From the NCBI GenBank assembly GCA_020073645.1, contig JAIQET010000012.1:1-64000 (forward strand): a stretch of 64,000 nt of DNA. Reading direction: 5' to 3'. Made by a program: the position numbers and the translations under genes. Source of the stretch: Terriglobia bacterium. GTDB lineage: Bacteria > Acidobacteriota > Terriglobia > Terriglobales > Acidobacteriaceae. Under the pieces are notes generated by a model. The model was not told the origin of the DNA and searched no databases. It saw only the letters and a list, made by a program, of their open reading frames with translations. The first letter of the stretch is position 1; each line of letters starts with the position of its first letter. Shown here piece by piece: positions 28,623-37,388 of the stretch.

Positions 28623-30841
28623 AACAGGTTCTTCAACACGCGCGCACGGGTGAGATTGCAGTGGTCGAAGTGCCTGCGCCGAAGTTGCTGCCAGGATGCG
28701 TGCTGGTGCGAATTGCGGCATCGCTGGTTTCGACGGGCACGGAGCGGGCGTCGTCCGAGTTCGCCAGCAAGAATCTGCTGCAGAAGGCGCAGGCGCGGCC
28801 CGACCTGGTTCGCGAAGTCATGAGCAAAGTTCGCCGCGATGGGGTGTTTTCCGCGGTGAACGCAGTACGCAGCCGGCTCGAACAGCCCGGCGCGCCCGGC
28901 TACAGCAGTGCAGGCACGGTGGTGGCAGTCGGGGAAGGCGCTACTGATATCGAGGTGGGCGATCGCGTGGCGTGTGCGGGCGCGGGTTACGCACTGCATG
29001 CGGAATTCGCATGTGTGCCTCGCCTCCTGGTCGCCAGGATTCCGTCGGATTCCGCCGTGACCTTTGACGAAGCTGCCTTCACCACCGTGGGCGCGGTCGT
29101 CCTGCACGGGATTCGCACCGCCGACGTAAAGCTGGGCGACGTGGTGGCTGTGATCGGTCTGGGCTTGCTGGGCCAACTGACGGTGCAGGTGCTGAAAGCT
29201 GCGGGCTGCCGGGTGCTGGGAATGGATATCGTTCCCGAACGCGCTGAACTGGCTTCACGCATGGGCGCGGATGCTGTCAGTTCTTCCGGCGTGGACTTCC
29301 GCGAAGTGTGCTTGCAACGCTCCGGCGGGCAGGGTGCAGATGCGGTCTTGATTACGGCGGAGACTCCGAGCAGCGATCCGGTGAACCTTGCTGCGGGAGT
29401 GGCGCGTGATCGCGCCGTGGTGGTAGCCGTAGGCACAGTGGGCATGGGGCTGGAGCGAAAACTCTATTACGAGAAGGAACTTGACTTCCGGATTTCGCGC
29501 TCGTATGGTCCGGGCCGCTATGACACGGCTTACGAGCAGAAGGGGCGCGACTACCCCATCGGCTACGTGCGCTGGACCGAGACCCGCAACATGGAAGCTT
29601 TTCTCCAGCTTCTGGCAGACCGTAAGCTCGATTTGCAATCGCTGATCACGCATCGCTTCCTGATCGAGCGAGCCCAGGGTGCTTACGATCTGATCATGGG
29701 AAAAACCGGGGGATCGTTTCTGGGTGTGCTGATCACCTATCCCGAGCAGCCGCAGGAGAGCAGGCGGCTGGAGCTGGTCGCAAAGGAAAGTGCTGCGGTT
29801 GCTGCAGGCCCAAAGTCAGTGCGCATCGGGGTGCTGGGTGCGGGCAGCTTTGCCATGAGCACGCTGCTGCCGGCTATTAAGCAAACTGCCGGGGTGGAAC
29901 TGTTCGGCGTGTGTGCGGCCAACGGTTCGAGCGCTCGCCATGCTGGGGACAAGTTCGGTTTCCGTTACTGCGCCACCGACGAGAACGAGATTCTCAGCGA
30001 TGCAGGCGTGAACACGGTTGTGATCTCCACCCGTCATCATTTGCATGCGGCACAGGTCATTGCCGCTGTAAATGCAGGGAAGCATGTCTTCTGTGAAAAG
30101 CCGCTTTGCCTGAGCGAAGACGAGCTGCGCGAGATCGTCCGGGTTTACGGCAAACAGGCATCCAGCCGGCATTTGCTCATGGTGGGGTTCAACCGCCGGT
30201 TCGCCCCCATGGCGATACACATGAAGTCGTTTGTTCAGCAGATTCGCGAGCCGCTGGCCCTGTACTGCCGGGTGAATGCCGGATACATCCCTGCGGATCA
30301 TTGGGTGAATGATCCGGAGCAAGGCGGAGGACGCATTCTTGGGGAGGTCTGCCACTTTGTGGACTTCCTGAGTTTCCTGGCGGGCGCGCCGCCGATCGAG
30401 GTCCAAACACGCGCGCTGGCCAACAGTGGCCAGCACAGCGACGACAACGTTGTCATCTCGCTGCAATTTGCCAATGGCTCGCAGGGGACGATCAGTTATC
30501 TGGCGAACGGCGACCGGACGTATTCGAAGGAACGCGTGGAAGTGTTTGGCGGGGGAGCGGTGGCGGTGCTGGAGGATTTCCGGCGACTGGAACTGGTGCG
30601 GCATGGGCGCAAGCAGGTGGTCCGGTCACGGTTGCGCCAGGACAAGGGACATCGCGGCGAATGGGCGGCGTTTGCCAATGCCATTTGCAGTGGGAGCGAA
30701 GCACCCATTCCGTTCGATGAGATCATTGCTTCTACTTTGGCGACGTTGCGCGTGGTGGATTCACGCGCTTCCGGACAACCTGTAGCGGTGGATGCGGCGA
30801 GTCTGACAAGTTTGAGTTCCCATTCACATCGCAGCGAGTGA
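28619..30841 (+). CDS. Two-domain oxidoreductase: zinc-type alcohol dehydrogenase fused to Gfo/Idh/MocA
   Basis: A 740-residue fusion. Residues 1 to about 370 are a medium-chain dehydrogenase: GYSSAGTVVAVGEG and a Rossmann segment GDVVAVIGLGLLGQLTVQVL. Residues about 395-720 are a Gfo/Idh/MocA domain: VRIGVLGAGSFAMSTLLPAI, then KHVFCEKPLCLSEDE carrying the EKP motif. Such fusions recur in bacterial polysaccharide loci and are thought to oxidise and reduce a sugar nucleotide, possibly at neighbouring positions. It is coupled to the amidotransferase by a 4-bp overlap. The substrate is unknown. Confidence 0.88.
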   Translation: MKQVLQHARTGEIAVVEVPAPKLLPGCVLVRIAASLVSTGTERASSEFASKNLLQKAQARPDLVREVMSKVRRDGVFSAVNAVRSRLEQPGAPGYSSAGTVVAVGEGATDIEVGDRVACAGAGYALHAEFACVPRLLVARIPSDSAVTFDEAAFTTVGAVVLHGIRTADVKLGDVVAVIGLGLLGQLTVQVLKAAGCRVLGMDIVPERAELASRMGADAVSSSGVDFREVCLQRSGGQGADAVLITAETPSSDPVNLAAGVARDRAVVVAVGTVGMGLERKLYYEKELDFRISRSYGPGRYDTAYEQKGRDYPIGYVRWTETRNMEAFLQLLADRKLDLQSLITHRFLIERAQGAYDLIMGKTGGSFLGVLITYPEQPQESRRLELVAKESAAVAAGPKSVRIGVLGAGSFAMSTLLPAIKQTAGVELFGVCAANGSSARHAGDKFGFRYCATDENEILSDAGVNTVVISTRHHLHAAQVIAAVNAGKHVFCEKPLCLSEDELREIVRVYGKQASSRHLLMVGFNRRFAPMAIHMKSFVQQIREPLALYCRVNAGYIPADHWVNDPEQGGGRILGEVCHFVDFLSFLAGAPPIEVQTRALANSGQHSDDNVVISLQFANGSQGTISYLANGDRTYSKERVEVFGGGAVAVLEDFRRLELVRHGRKQVVRSRLRQDKGHRGEWAAFANAICSGSEAPIPFDEIIASTLATLRVVDSRASGQPVAVDAASLTSLSSHSHRSE

Positions 30842-30875
30842 TGATTCCAAGTCCAGAAAGGCAAGATTGCAGTTC

Positions 30876-32609
30876 ATGTTGATCCTGGGCCTCAACATGT
30901 TTCACGCGGACGCGTCGGCCGCAATTGTGCAGGACGGCGAAGTGGTTTATGCGATTGCCGAAGAGCGTCTGAATCGGGTCAAGCATTATGGTGGGTTCCC
31001 CGCGCTGGCGGTGAAAGCTTGTCTGGAGGCGGTGGGCGCGAAGATTACGGACGTTGACCATGTGGCCGTCGGCCAGGACAGCGACGCCAACCTCACGAAG
31101 AAATTTCAATATGCGCTGGGCAATCCCGCGAAGATTTTGAACTTCATTCGCATGCGCCAACGCAAGGAAGCAATGCGGGATGTGCGCTCTTTGCTGGCGG
31201 GCGCGCTGGAGGTTGACGCCATGCAGTTGCGGTTCCGGGAACACCACCTCGAGCATCACATCGCTCACATTGCCAGCGCCTACTACTGCTCGCCCTGGGA
31301 GAGGGCCGCGGGATTCAGTTATGACGGATCGGGCGACTTCGTCTCCACCATGATGGCGCGGTGCGAAGGCAATGACATCGAGATCCTCGATCGCGTTTTT
31401 CTGCCGCACTCACTGGGCAGCTTCTACACCATGGTGTGCGAATTCATCGGCTACAAGAAATATGGCGATGAGGGCAAGGTGATGGGGCTGGCGCCGTACG
31501 GCAAGCCTACTTACTGCCAGCAACTGGGTGAAGTCGTAGGTTTGAAGAACGGAAATTTTCAGCTCAACCTTGGCTACTTCAAGCCGCTGGGCAGCAACCA
31601 GGGGATGCAGGTGTTACCGGACGGGACCGTGCGCCTGGCACGGCATTTCTCCGACCGCATGGTGAAACTGTTCGGTGAACCCCGCGAACCGCATAGCGAA
31701 ATCACCCAGCGCGATATGGACCTCGCTTATGCCATGCAGCATCAGTTCGAGGAAGTTTTCTTTCACCTGCTGAACGAACTGCACCAGCGCGTGCCGATGG
31801 AAGAGCTCGCCATGGCCGGAGGTTGCGCGCTGAACAGCGTGGCCAACGGAAAGCTGTTTACGCGGACGCCTTTCCGCCGGACCTGGATTCAGCCGGCAGC
31901 GGGGGATGAGGGACTGGCGATCGGAGCGGCGCTGCACACTTATCATGCAGTGCTCAAGCAACCGCGGCGATATGTGATGCAAAACTCTTATCTCGGCCCT
32001 GAGTTTTGCGAGGGGCGGATTGAAAGCGACTTGAAGAAGGCCAATCTGCGCTATCGCAGACTGGAGCGCGAGCCTCTGCTGGAGGCGGTGGCCGACGAAG
32101 TCGCTGCCGGGAATGTGGTGGGCTGGTTCCACGGACGGATGGAATGGGGACCGCGCGCGCTGGGCAATCGCTCAATCGTGGCGCATCCCGGGCGGCCCGA
32201 CATGAAGGACATCCTCAATGCCCGCATCAAGCACCGCGAGTGGTTCCGGCCGTTTGCGCCTTCAATCCTGGCTGAGCATCAAAACGAATACTTCGAGCAC
32301 GACCACCCGTCGCCGTTCATGTTGCACGTTTACAAGATTCGTCCGGAAAAGCGGAAGCAGCTTTGCGCGGTGAACCATGTGGACGATACCGGCCGGCTGC
32401 AGACGGTAAGCCGCGAGGAAAACCCGCTCTACTACGACCTGATCCAGGCGTTTCATCGCAAGACTGGGATTCCGGTGATCCTGAACACCAGCTTCAACGA
32501 AAATGAGCCGATTGTGTGCGCGCCCGAGGAAGCTATCGACTGCTTCCGGCGAACCCGCATGGATGCGCTGGCGATCGGCTCTTTCCTGGCACTGAAATCG
32601 GAGAATTGA
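30876..32609 (+). CDS. NodU/CmcH-family carbamoyltransferase
   Basis: A 577-residue O-carbamoyltransferase that would use carbamoyl phosphate and ATP to carbamoylate a hydroxyl, probably on the glycan. MLILGLNMFHADASAAIVQD opens the Kae1-like domain and HHLEHHIAHIASAYY contains the metal-binding histidines. GDEGKVMGLAPYG, EWGPRALGNRSIVAHP and IPVILNTSFNENEPIV are C-terminal signatures. A TTG at 30867 has a better-spaced AGAAAGG site, but the family alignment favours 30876; either is possible. It follows the fusion oxidoreductase by 34 bp. Confidence 0.88.
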   Translation: MLILGLNMFHADASAAIVQDGEVVYAIAEERLNRVKHYGGFPALAVKACLEAVGAKITDVDHVAVGQDSDANLTKKFQYALGNPAKILNFIRMRQRKEAMRDVRSLLAGALEVDAMQLRFREHHLEHHIAHIASAYYCSPWERAAGFSYDGSGDFVSTMMARCEGNDIEILDRVFLPHSLGSFYTMVCEFIGYKKYGDEGKVMGLAPYGKPTYCQQLGEVVGLKNGNFQLNLGYFKPLGSNQGMQVLPDGTVRLARHFSDRMVKLFGEPREPHSEITQRDMDLAYAMQHQFEEVFFHLLNELHQRVPMEELAMAGGCALNSVANGKLFTRTPFRRTWIQPAAGDEGLAIGAALHTYHAVLKQPRRYVMQNSYLGPEFCEGRIESDLKKANLRYRRLEREPLLEAVADEVAAGNVVGWFHGRMEWGPRALGNRSIVAHPGRPDMKDILNARIKHREWFRPFAPSILAEHQNEYFEHDHPSPFMLHVYKIRPEKRKQLCAVNHVDDTGRLQTVSREENPLYYDLIQAFHRKTGIPVILNTSFNENEPIVCAPEEAIDCFRRTRMDALAIGSFLALKSEN

Positions 32610-32615
32610 GAGCAC

Positions 32616-33701
32616 ATGGCAGCCGAGCGAGCCTCCGCGATGCCGCCGGTTCAGGCGAAGGAATTGACGCTGACTCGCGTGGCAACTTTCCCCCGCATGC
32701 GGGCTCTGGCTTGGTGCGACGAGGTGCTGTACGCCTCGCGGGGCTACACCCTGATGCGGGCACGGATGGGTGCGGGCGGTATCGACTGGCAACTGGTCGC
32801 GCTATACCATCCCGCCTGGTGGAGGAACTTAAGCTCTTCGTCGCGGCTGACGTTCCGGCTGTTCCGTGACGGCTTTCACACTCTCGCCGTACTTTCTTCG
32901 GGTGATCTGGTAGCCGCAGTGCCGGGCGTGATCCTAACCCTGGTGGTGGGCGAAGCAGAGTTTCGCGTCACGCACAAAGTGGCGCGGGGCACGCGCCCCT
33001 TGCACATCGCCGTTACTCAAGGCGATCACGTTTTTTGGGGAGAGTATTTCGACAACCCACAGCGCGATCAGGTACACATCTACGCGTCCAGCGATCGCGG
33101 CGCGACCTGGAACGTGGCCTACACCTTTCCCAAGGGTGCGATTCGACACGTTCACAACATTGTTTACGACCGGTGGGAAGACTGCTTGTGGATATTGACC
33201 GGCGACAACGGTCCAGAGTGCCGCATTCTGAGGGTCTCGTGCGATTTCAGGAGTGTAGATGTGGTTCTGTCGGGCAATCAGCAGGCGCGGGCCGTCGCTC
33301 TGGTTCCTGCACCGGACGCTGTGTACTTTTCTTCGGACACGCCCTCCGAGGTCAACCACGTGTATCGTCTCGATCGCCGGGGGAATCTTGCGCAACTCGC
33401 GGAACTGAGCAGTTCGTCCATCTATGGTTGCCGTGTTGGCGAAGCTGTTTTCTTCTCCACGATGGTGGAGCCGAGCCGGACGAATGCTTCCCGCGAAGTG
33501 TGCGTGTACGGGACCGCGGATGGTGGGCGGTGGCAAAGGCAGCTTGCCTACAGGAAAGATGCCTGGCCGATGGGCTTGTTCCAGTACGGCAATGCTTTCT
33601 TGCCCGACGGGCGAAACACCAGCGGGCTGCTCGCCGTGAGCACGGTCGCGGTGGAGGATGCCGACCTTGAGACCAGCCTCTGGCGGGTGAGTGCCACCTA
33701 G
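32616..33701 (+). CDS. Beta-propeller-like protein (BNR/sialidase-type repeats)
   Basis: A 361-residue protein with repeated beta-strand units. IYASSDRGATWNVAYTF is a BNR/Asp-box-like motif (SXDXGXTW), and CVYGTADGGRWQRQLAY is a second degenerate one. Other blades include VYFSSDTPSEVNHVYRLDR. There is no signal peptide, so it may be cytoplasmic. It starts 6 bp after the carbamoyltransferase stop and is followed by the C5-epimerase-family gene, so it belongs to the operon. It may be a glycan-binding or structural protein; I see no catalytic residues. Confidence 0.6.
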   Translation: MAAERASAMPPVQAKELTLTRVATFPRMRALAWCDEVLYASRGYTLMRARMGAGGIDWQLVALYHPAWWRNLSSSSRLTFRLFRDGFHTLAVLSSGDLVAAVPGVILTLVVGEAEFRVTHKVARGTRPLHIAVTQGDHVFWGEYFDNPQRDQVHIYASSDRGATWNVAYTFPKGAIRHVHNIVYDRWEDCLWILTGDNGPECRILRVSCDFRSVDVVLSGNQQARAVALVPAPDAVYFSSDTPSEVNHVYRLDRRGNLAQLAELSSSSIYGCRVGEAVFFSTMVEPSRTNASREVCVYGTADGGRWQRQLAYRKDAWPMGLFQYGNAFLPDGRNTSGLLAVSTVAVEDADLETSLWRVSAT

Positions 33702-33743
33702 GGACAGCTTCGATCTCGTGCTATAGTTCGCTCAATCTCCATC

Positions 33744-34724
33744 ATGTCAATTGCGCATCGCCTGCAATACTACCGGCGCATCTTCGGCGCCTACCTCATG
33801 CCGGGTCAGAGCCAGCTGACGTTCTGGCATGAGACGCCGCAGGCGAATCCCAACGCTCGCCACGACGAGCTGGGCGAATACTACATGACCTTCGCGGAGA
33901 AGGCCGACTACAACGGCCATTACGACTCCGCCGGCATTCCAGTGCTCGATTACCACGGCCGCATTGGATTGCAATACAACCCGATTGCGGTCGCGCAGTG
34001 GGGACTGGGCAATTACAACCTGTTTCTGCGCACCGGCGATGAGGACCGCAAGCGGAAATTTCTTGTCGCCAGCGATTGGCTCTGCGGCCGCCTGGAGCAG
34101 AACTCGTTCGGGGTCTGGGTGTGGAACCACCACTTCGACTGGGAGTACCGGACTCCGCTGAAGGCCCCCTGGTACTCGGGACTGGCGCAGGGGCAAGGAA
34201 TTTCTCTGCTGGTGCGCGCGTATCGGGAAACCGGCAACCGAGCCTATCTGGGAGTTGCCGACCGTGCTTTCGCGAGCTTCCTGAAGTCCACCGACGAGGG
34301 CGGCGTTGTTTTCACCGATGAGCGCGGGGAGGTTTGGATCGAGGAGTACATCGTCTCTCCGCCGACACACATCTTGAACGGCTTCCTGTGGGCGGCCTGG
34401 GGGGTGTACGACTACTATCTCGCTAGTAGGAACAGCTCGGCCCAGAGCCTGTTCGCCAGCTCAGTGCAGACGCTCCGAGACAATCTTGATGGCTACGATC
34501 TGGGCTTCTGGTCGTTATACGAGCAATCGGGCACGCGCCTGCCCATGGTGGCCAGCGCCTTCTATCACCGCTTGCACGTGGTGCAATTGCGCATCATGCA
34601 CCGTTTGACCGGCGACGAGGTTTTTGCGCGCTACGCCGATCGCTGGGAGAACTACGGCCGCAGCCGCGCCAAGCGCACGCGCGCGCTGTGCTACAAAGGC
34701 GCATTCAAGCTTTGCTACTACTAG
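33744..34724 (+). CDS. D-glucuronyl C5-epimerase family protein
   Basis: A 326-residue protein matching the C-terminal catalytic domain of heparosan-type glucuronyl C5-epimerases (alpha/alpha toroid). Supporting segments are YNPIAVAQWGLGNYN, WYSGLAQGQGISLLVRAY, and PTHILNGFLWAAWGVYDYY; the GLAQGQ block and the HILNGF block line the active site in this family. No signal peptide is present, which differs from secreted or Golgi homologs and implies cytoplasmic action on a lipid-linked or nascent chain. It implies uronic acid residues in the polymer. The next GT starts 7 bp after its stop. Confidence 0.82.
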   Translation: MSIAHRLQYYRRIFGAYLMPGQSQLTFWHETPQANPNARHDELGEYYMTFAEKADYNGHYDSAGIPVLDYHGRIGLQYNPIAVAQWGLGNYNLFLRTGDEDRKRKFLVASDWLCGRLEQNSFGVWVWNHHFDWEYRTPLKAPWYSGLAQGQGISLLVRAYRETGNRAYLGVADRAFASFLKSTDEGGVVFTDERGEVWIEEYIVSPPTHILNGFLWAAWGVYDYYLASRNSSAQSLFASSVQTLRDNLDGYDLGFWSLYEQSGTRLPMVASAFYHRLHVVQLRIMHRLTGDEVFARYADRWENYGRSRAKRTRALCYKGAFKLCYY

Positions 34725-34731
34725 GGGCCAG

Positions 34732-35994
34732 GTGAAGATTCTCTACGTGTCGCAGTACTTTCCGCCGGAAATGGGAGCGCCCGCCGCGCGCGCAGCGGAG
34801 TTGTCGCGACATTGGGCAAGGGATGGACACGAAGTGACAGTTCTGACCGGGTTTCCCAACCATCCCACGGGAGTGGTGGCGCCGGAGTATCGCCGCAGAT
34901 TGCGTCGCCTGGTGATGCGGGAAGAAGTGGAGGGCGTGAAAGTTGTCCGCACCTGGTTGCTGCCTTTGCCCAACCGGAAAGCCCATGAGCGCATGTTGAA
35001 CTACAGCTCGTTTTGCGTTTCGGCGGCAAGTACGGGGCTCTTTGTGGACCGGCCTGAGGTGGTGATCGCTACCTCGCCTCAGTTGCTGGTAGGGCTCTCC
35101 GGCTGGTGCATCGCTCGCTGGAAGCATGTGCCCCTGGTTTTCGAAGTGCGCGACTTATGGCCGGAGTCGCTGGTCGCAGTGGGCATGGGCGACCATGAGT
35201 CACTGCTGCATCGTTCACTGGCCAAGGTTGCTGGCTTCCTATACCGCAGATCCGACCGCGTGGTGGTGGTCACGCCCGCTTTCGCGGACCACCTCGTGGA
35301 ACACTGGCAGGTGCCGCAGGAGAAGATTTCCATTGTCGAAAATGGCGTGGAAACCGATCTTTTCGCTCCTCAGGCCGGCGGTGACCTGAGACATGAACTG
35401 GGCGCGGAAGGAAAGTTCGTGGTCTGTTACATCGGCACCATGGGGATGGCGCATGGCTTGGAAACCCTGGTGGAGGCGGCTGCCCGGCTGCAGAGTGTGA
35501 AGCCGGAAGTCCTGTTTCTGCTGGTGGGAGAAGGGACCGACAAGGAACGCATCCAGGCGCTGGCGCGTTCCCGAGGCCTGACCAACCTGCGTTTCGTGAA
35601 CCAACAGCCTCGGGAGAAAATACCAGCGTACATTCGCACCTCGGATGCTTGCCTGGTCCTGCTGAAGAAGACCGATTTGTTCAAGACCGTCATCCCCACC
35701 AAGATGCTGGAGTTCATGTCGTGCGCGCGGCCGGTGATTCTTGGCGTAGACGGGCAGGCGCGGAAAATCCTGGATGCAGCGCAGGCGGGGATCTTCGTCG
35801 AGCCGGAGAATGTGGGTGATCTAGTGCGGGCAATCACGCGTCTCGCGTCCGACGCAGGCCTCCGCGAGTCTTTCGGCCGCAATGGGCGGCGGCATATCCT
35901 CGAGCACTTTTCGCGACGAGAGACGGCCAAGACCTACATTGAAGTGCTGGAGAGTCTGCTCGACGGGGACCGGCGCCGTCTGGCTGCCGCCTGA
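34732..35994 (+). CDS. Glycosyltransferase family 4, WbuB-like
   Basis: A 420-residue GT-B transferase starting with GTG at 34732 (KILYVSQYFPPEMGAPAARA), 7 bp after the epimerase-family gene; the frame is open upstream inside that gene. YFPPE, TGFPNHPTG, DLWPESLVAVG and ENGVETDLF are hallmarks of the WbuB/WcaI-like GT4 group. FVVCYIGTMGMAHGLETLV begins the donor domain; KMLEFMSCARPVILGVDG is the donor-binding block. It ends the plus-strand operon and faces the export gene. Confidence 0.87.
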   Translation: MKILYVSQYFPPEMGAPAARAAELSRHWARDGHEVTVLTGFPNHPTGVVAPEYRRRLRRLVMREEVEGVKVVRTWLLPLPNRKAHERMLNYSSFCVSAASTGLFVDRPEVVIATSPQLLVGLSGWCIARWKHVPLVFEVRDLWPESLVAVGMGDHESLLHRSLAKVAGFLYRRSDRVVVVTPAFADHLVEHWQVPQEKISIVENGVETDLFAPQAGGDLRHELGAEGKFVVCYIGTMGMAHGLETLVEAAARLQSVKPEVLFLLVGEGTDKERIQALARSRGLTNLRFVNQQPREKIPAYIRTSDACLVLLKKTDLFKTVIPTKMLEFMSCARPVILGVDGQARKILDAAQAGIFVEPENVGDLVRAITRLASDAGLRESFGRNGRRHILEHFSRRETAKTYIEVLESLLDGDRRRLAAA

Positions 35995-36008
35995 GAATGC
36001 AGCGGGAC

Positions 36009-37052
36009 CTATGGTCTGATCGCCACAATGCTTAGCGCACTTGCGGCTTGGATGGCAGCCTCCAGCGTCCGTCCAGCAACAACCTTGCCAGTGCTGGTGG
36101 GAATGAACAGGATGTCGTCCGCCTGCAGGGGCACATCCGGTGCCTTGGCAGCAAGCATTTGCTTCAAGTGCACCGGAGTCTGGGTCATCCCGGTGGCGCC
36201 CTTGCGAATGATCGCTGTGCCGCTCAACTTGGCAGTCTTGGTCGTGCCACCCGCCAGTGCAATCGCCTGCAGAACGGTCATGTTTCCGTTGTCCATGAGG
36301 AGTCCGGTCGGCCTTCCCACATCCCCCACCACGTACACGATGTCTGCCTTGCGCACGATGACCGTATCCCCAGGAAACACGTCGATGTTGCTATCGGGGT
36401 TGTCGGTCAAGTTGCGGGCGATGGGAACGGTGACCGGTTTGTCGGGTTGGCTGCGGCGGGTGACGGTGACGCTGCGGCCAGCCCTCTCGGTGAAACCGCC
36501 CGCGGCGGAGATGAGGTCGAAGAGCCGCTGTTGCCCCAGTACAGGATACACGCCGGGTTTGGCGACCTCCCCTAGAACGCTGGCGCCTTGCGAGGCATAT
36601 TCATCGACAAACAACGTGACGTGGGGGGTCTTCAGAAATCCGCCATCCTCCAGCCGCTTTTCAATCACACCCTGGGCTTCCTCAGCGGTGAGGCCGGCCA
36701 CGTGCACGTAGTCGACCAGGGGGAGATACACGTCGCCGTTGCTGCTGACGCGCGTCTTGGTGGAAAGTTCAGGAACGCCATAAACGCTCACTTCGAGCAG
36801 ATCACCCACTCCGAGCCGCAGGGACGAGTCGGAACGGTTGTCGCCGCCCGAGGCTTCCCCCGTATCGCCGGGTGTGGGGGCGGGCTTTGTCGCTGGTGTG
36901 GCCGTTTGCTCTTCTGGGCTGGCAGGTTTCGGTTCCGCATTCGCGGGCTGTTGCTGGGCCGCGACTGCGGTCGCAAGCAGTGCTGCCAGAGTTGCGAGTG
37001 CGGCCAGCGAGAGCATTCTCGACGAAATCCATCGCAGAGACGGCATTTTCAA
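36009..37052 (-). CDS. Polysaccharide export protein (Wza/SLBB family)
   Basis: A 347-residue exported protein. Signal peptide: MKMPSLRWISSRMLSLAALA to about residue 32. A Pro/Glu/Thr-rich linker (about 35-75) is followed by the Poly_export domain (LRLGVGDLLEVSVYGVPELS ... VSSNGDVYLPLVDYVHVAG) and two SLBB domains (ASVLGEVAKPGVYPV; VYVVGDVGRPTGLLM). No lipobox Cys is present, unlike E. coli Wza, so it is not an acylated lipoprotein by sequence. It should form or gate an outer-membrane exit channel. No Wzc partner lies nearby. It is divergent from the WecA-like gene. Confidence 0.87.
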   Translation of the reverse strand: MKMPSLRWISSRMLSLAALATLAALLATAVAAQQQPANAEPKPASPEEQTATPATKPAPTPGDTGEASGGDNRSDSSLRLGVGDLLEVSVYGVPELSTKTRVSSNGDVYLPLVDYVHVAGLTAEEAQGVIEKRLEDGGFLKTPHVTLFVDEYASQGASVLGEVAKPGVYPVLGQQRLFDLISAAGGFTERAGRSVTVTRRSQPDKPVTVPIARNLTDNPDSNIDVFPGDTVIVRKADIVYVVGDVGRPTGLLMDNGNMTVLQAIALAGGTTKTAKLSGTAIIRKGATGMTQTPVHLKQMLAAKAPDVPLQADDILFIPTSTGKVVAGRTLEAAIQAASALSIVAIRP

Positions 37053-37214
37053 ACCCCTCTTGATTGTGACGAGGACAAAAGTCTAGCACAGCACACGCGC
37101 TGCCGAAGCAGCGTTTCGCGGATCGAGGGGGTGAGCCAGCCGGTTCTCAGCGAGTATCGTTCGCGGGCGCAGAAACCACCCGGAGTTTTCCACAGCCAGT
37201 ATCAAGAAAGAGAA

Positions 37215-37244
37215 TTGCGGAACAATTTTCTCCGCTGCTATAGT
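37215..37244 (+). promoter_or_regulatory. Possible promoter of WecA-like gene
   Basis: TTGCGG (37215-37220), an 18-bp spacer and TATAGT (37239-37244) lie about 145 bp before the TTG start at 37389, in the divergent gap with the export gene. Motif match only. Confidence 0.35.
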
Positions 37245-37388
37245 TCCGGGTCAGACTAGTTTCAACCTAAAAAACTTTCTTTTGGCATCAACCTGTCTAA
37301 CCGCAGTACGAGCTTGGGAAAAGTTTGGCGGGGACAGCCGGATCGCGGAATCGGCTGTACCTCTTGGTTCTGGCCGAAGGAGAGCTAG

